64,000 nt of DNA from Trogon surrucura (lineage: Eukaryota > Chordata > Aves > Trogoniformes > Trogonidae): assembly GCA_020746105.1 (NCBI GenBank), contig CM036619.1, positions 10,826,238-10,890,237 of the forward strand. Reading direction: 5' to 3'. Each line of letters starts with the position of its first letter. The first letter of the stretch is position 1. This document shows, one piece after another, positions 59,555-64,000 of the stretch. The translations under genes were made by a program, and so were the position numbers. The notes below the pieces were generated by a model. That model ran no database searches and had not been told where the DNA came from. It saw only the letters and a program-made list of their open reading frames with translations.

Positions 59555-62500
59555 AGGTAGATAAATAATGAAAAGGTGACCTTGACAGAGAAGAGTCATT
59601 CTTATTAAAAAATCCTGTAGCAGATTTCAATTTTGCAGATTGAAGTGTCAAAAAACTGTACCACAACCAGCTGCAGTAACTTGGCTGATACAGATAGACA
59701 TGTGTACAACATAGTATTGCTATCTTCTCATCTTGTCCCCTGTCACGTCTTTGCTTTCACCTTCCCAAAAGCAGAGGGGTGGATTTGATGACTCTTAATT
59801 TCTACTACTCTATCATAGTATCTTGCAACTTTATAGCTAAAGTGCTTATCAGTGTGAAATGAAAGCCGAAAGTATATTGCACAGAAATGTATTCCTCAGT
59901 TTATCAAAGTACCAAATAAAGGATAAAAAACCCCATGAAGAGCAGTATTACTATCTGTGCTGGTGGTTCTGTGCACAGAATTACACACGCCATTGTTGGG
60001 TTTGGAAAGCTCATAGAAATGTCTTTTGTTCCTGTGGTCCTCAGAGCACATTATTTGACTTTTCTTACCTCCTAGGATCCCTTGGGATGAACTGAGGTGT
60101 GTCTGTGTGGGGAAACATGAATTTTTCTGGTTCTTGCAAACAGTCAAATAGGGTAATACTGTTTTTGCTTCCTTGAGTGAGTGGGAAAAGGTCTATCCTC
60201 AAATATTTTCACAAGCTCTTTAGTAGTAGGAGAATCAAAAGCAAATTTGTTTGTACTGGCTATTGCACAATATTTTCCTACTCCTTTATGATGCCCTGAA
60301 AACAATGTCGGTAGAAGGTACACAAGTTAATACAAATCGTATGCCCTTCATGCTTATCAATGTGTACTTGGATCTGTATCATCAAGGCTTCACAGTCTTT
60401 GTAGTTTTAATGATAGTGAATAACGTGTACTTGAATGAGTGACTGATATACATGTTGCTCACATTACTTTTGACACAGTTGGATCAGTATAACATTATAC
60501 CTGCTTCAGTGATAAAAGCAACAATGAATGAATATGCTTTTCTGAAACTGCCTGAACAACGGCAAGTTTGTGGCTTTTAATGTATTTTTGACTGTGTTCC
60601 ATCTATGTATTGCTCCCCTCCCCAAAAATTCTCATGCATATTTTTGAGATTTGTTTCCCAAGAGAATTTACTCAGTTTCTGTGGAACAAACTGGCTGGGA
60701 GGGCTAAATCTGGTCACAACCCAGAGGACCCTATTCCTGCCCAAGTCTATTTAGGAAGGGAACAGCAATTTGTTTTCAATGACTTCACTCGCCCTTAGTG
60801 CAATGTTTCCAGTAAATGCAGGCGTTGTTCTTCTCGTGTGAGCTCAGCATGTCACTCCTAATGTGGTCCTGACTGAAATTTTAGATTAGTTACTGAAATA
60901 AGTAGTTCTTTAAATGTTCTTTATCTCTCATGTGATTATGCTGAATCATTGTAAAATGAAAAAAATGTGATGAGCTATCCGTGTAAATGCTGAAAGACAT
61001 TAGATCATCACAACTCGTGCTGTTAAAGCAAATGTAAATACCTAATTATTAGCCAGCAAATCCAAAAGGCTGCCAAATAGATTTTTTTTCATTGTGTTTA
61101 CACATGACAGATTCTCATGTTAGTCATATCCTTCTGAACAAATGTTTTGGATGGACTCATAAATAAGTGTCCACAAGGAAATAGGAGGCAGCCAAACTCT
61201 GTTGAATGTCTGCCACTGACAAAGGTTAAGCATTTACAGTCACTCTCCGCCTAAGTATTCTAAGGAAACATTAAGGACTGAAAAACAGAAGGCAAGGATG
61301 TTCTGTACTCTCGGCAACAATGCAGCAAGAGTGACAGAAGCAGCTCCAAAACTGCCAGTTACTGGGCCAAATCCTGTTCCCATTAACGTCAATGGTAAGA
61401 CTTCCTTTTGGTCTGAAGGGACTAGGATGGGGCAACTAGTCCTGCAACTGACTAAGGAAAAAATAGTGAGGTCTTGAGTCTTTTCTTTCTGCTTCCGTTT
61501 CTTCTACTCTGGACTGAGTAAAACTGAGTCAGGATGTAAGCATGTGCCTTAACTCGCCTGATAGGAAGGATAGCATATGTTGAATCCAGTTGATTTCCCT
61601 GAAAAACTATATCCGTTTCTCCAATATTTTTTTTTGCCATTCATGGTATTTAAGCTTATTCTGTCCCAATTAGTTTCACTCAAATATTGGCTGGATTATA
61701 GCAATGGACAAATTCGGTTTAGGGTAAAACACTAATAGAGCTAGGATAAAATTCTGCCATGGCAGTCACCTCATAACCTAACCATAAGGTCATGTAATTT
61801 GGGATGACTTTACAGTCACTGCTCTAAACTTTAAACATTACCCCTCACATAAACTTTATATAAGGGTTAAAGCAGATGGATGTATCTAATTCACTGACCC
61901 CAGTGGCTTTGTCCTGGTATCTCTACATTGAATATATCTGCAGGTACCCCAAGAAGTGGACAGCCATGGACAACTGCTTGCAGGCACACACAGGGGTCAT
62001 GTCCCTCCTCACCTCAGCCAAATGCCATTTGGCCACGCATTTTCATGTCCTCACCCTACAAGTAAGTAAAAGAGACAGAAGGACACAAAACAGGTACTTC
62101 ACCATTCCTTGTCTTTCAACATTGAACGGCAATGTATTTTAGGGTTTTCTATGTTTTTCATGTAATAAACAAATCTGAAAGGAAAGTAGATTTAAAACCA
62201 GAAATGCATAGTAAAGGAGACATACATACCTAAAATTTAGATTCTCATCTGCCTTCACCATTTAGTGTTCTACTTTTGTTATCCCTTAATAAACAAAGGG
62301 TAAAGATTTGTGTATAAACTAAAGGTATAAATCTTACTCCTAAAGTCAGACAGTGCCTGGAGAATGAAAAATTGCTTTCTCAAACCTTTGATTTGTGATC
62401 CTTATAGGGAGTGTCACTGAGAATATAAAGCTATTGAGCAAATCCAAAGATGATTTTACATTACTTTAGCATTTTTGGGTTTATAAAGATCATTTAGTTT

Positions 62501-64000
62501 CTACAAATCAGGATATGCTCCAACTGACACTGTAGTCGATGGCAAGACCTGTGAATATCAGTGGAAGAAAGATTGGACTATTACTCTGTGTGCAGCAAAG
62601 TGCACAGCAGCAGGCAATGTACATGTGATGTCCGTACTGTAGTGTGGGAAGAGGTGAGGGCAGGAGCCACCCTGGAAGGTGAGGGAAGGATCAACTAGCA
62701 CCATGGGACCAGACATCTCCTGCTCTTTCATTTCATGCTGGTCTACCAGTGGTGACACCTTCTTTGGAAGGAGATGACAGGATGGAGTGAATTAACAAAC
62801 AGTTCACGTCCAGACCACATATTGACTCAGACATAAATTAATTCTCATTCCATAAATGCCCATATAAAAAACTGGCTGATGGCAAACTGTGTGGGGCCCT
62901 TTGAGCCAGAAACTTCTTGTGATCAGCCAGACTTCCCAAAAACAATCTCTTGCACCATGAGCTTGAATTCTACCTCTCCCCATTTTTGCTGTGATTTTCC
63001 TTTAACAAAAAGTTCCTACAACTGATCTTTCTATTTCTCAGAGCACAAAAAATCATCCAAAAGGGAGTGGAAATCTTTGCCTTACCCTGGCCTTTAACCT
63101 TTACAGATAACTTTTAAGGTTTTCAGACTTTTACTCATATCCTGTTATAATTGGCCAGGTTATTCTTTTGCTTTATCGCATTTCTAATTCCACTGGAATC
63201 GTTAACAATATTCGTGAACAGTAGATTGCACTGATGTGAGGCAAATTTGGTACATTTTGTCCAAAGCATTAAAAGGAGTTTTAACTGTGCATTTAGACCA
63301 AGAGAGCTCTATTTGCAGACTGTGTTGCTTGTCTCATTCTGAGGGTCATGAGGGTTCATGCCTGTTCAAATAGATTGAGATGACCACTAAAACTTTTCTT
63401 ACTCAGTTAAAGACCAACACCAACCTATAGCTGGCCCAGATGGGGCTAGTTTTCACTAAGGGAATTAAATATATATTTTTAAAATCAATATGTTCAGCAG
63501 GTTGTTAGTTTAAAAAATTTTAGAACAAAAGAACAAAGAACTGGAAGTCTTCCAGAGAAAGAGATAATTTGATGATTGTCTATATAAATCTAACATTTCC
63601 TCCTCTTTTATAAATGGAATTTTGCAGATCATTAGTCCCTTAATGTAGTATAGCTATCGGTTATAGGGATTTTTTGTGTATCTGTGTGTATGCATCAGTA
63701 CGTGCAAAAAAAAAAAGAAAAAAACATTAAAATGGTTGAGATATAGAGAAAATTGACTGCTGCATAGTCACCACTTTTCATAAAGATTTTTACTATACCC
63801 TTGGTATTATGGATCTATAATATGCAAATGTGTAGCATCATTAATATGCATTTGCTGCATACACCCTCCTTAAGAGAGTGTGTTATGGGAATACAAATTA
63901 AAAAAAATACACTCGACTCAGCTAAATTTTAATGGCCCATTGTATGAGTGATCCCTGATTGGGAGGTACCTAAGCCCTTTGTCTTCGATACTTCCCTTCC
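59555..64000. other. Non-coding interval with traces of old short repeats
   Basis: No gene recognised. Near 61360-61420 the phrase 'gggccaaatcctgttccc' followed by 'gtcaatgg', and near 61745 'ggataaaattctgcc', resemble the old amniote short repeat noted elsewhere. Frames are at most 88 codons. An A-rich low-complexity run lies near 63706-63725. Confidence 0.45.

Noticed and set aside
1-64000. A microbial gene cluster, defence system, phage or CRISPR array
   Set aside because: No operon-like packing, no ribosome-binding-site pattern, no regularly spaced repeats; the CR1 and LTR content shows vertebrate (bird) DNA.

Overview
The window looks like nuclear DNA from a bird. The evidence is the repeat content. 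Several copies of CR1 (chicken repeat 1) non-LTR retrotransposons are present, some ending in the ATTCTGTG-type 8-bp 3' tail, and there is a solo LTR of a type I associate with avian endogenous retroviruses. The rest is AT-rich, stop-rich DNA with no bacterial-style gene packing. I found no operons, rRNA, tRNA, CRISPR array or recognisable host protein-coding exon. The window is best read as intergenic desert or the inside of a very long intron. Most open frames in it are short and resemble no family I know.

Layout. 1-8.3 kb: AT-rich single-copy-like DNA. 8.3-8.8 kb: an island open in several frames. 8.9-9.3 kb: an ancient reverse-strand CR1 3' end. 10.38-10.98 kb: a solo ERV LTR with TATA box and poly(A) signal. 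16.85-17.24 kb: a 5'-truncated CR1. 18.48-18.81 kb: a CpG-containing patch that could be a reverse-strand exon. 22.54-22.85 kb: an ancient CR1 3' end. 23.55-24.05 kb: a reverse-strand 162-codon ORF that runs straight into a CR1-type tail. 27.1-27.66 kb: a candidate conserved non-coding element. 32.72-33.10 and 39.32-39.43 kb: older reverse-strand CR1 pieces. 40.54-40.93 kb: a very old CR1 reverse-transcriptase segment. 41.86-43.01 kb: a reverse-strand CR1 of about 1.15 kb. 43.4-44.56 kb: a GC-richer candidate regulatory block. 48.09-48.38 and 56.66-57.00 kb: reverse-strand CR1 3' fragments. 57.96-59.55 kb: the best-preserved CR1, whose reverse-transcriptase frame is interrupted by only one stop codon.

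Functionally, the only decipherable coding information is retrotransposon reverse transcriptase, all of it 5'-truncated and therefore not autonomous. At least two age layers are visible. One is highly decayed ancient CR1 and short amniote-type repeats. The other is better-preserved CR1 copies, three of which (16.9, 41.9 and 58.0 kb) share the same C-terminal protein and 3'-tail sequence and so belong to one subfamily. I did not find a convincing undescribed biological system. The most useful leads are the ORF joined to a CR1 tail, the candidate exon with a splice donor, and the candidate conserved elements. All three need comparative data.
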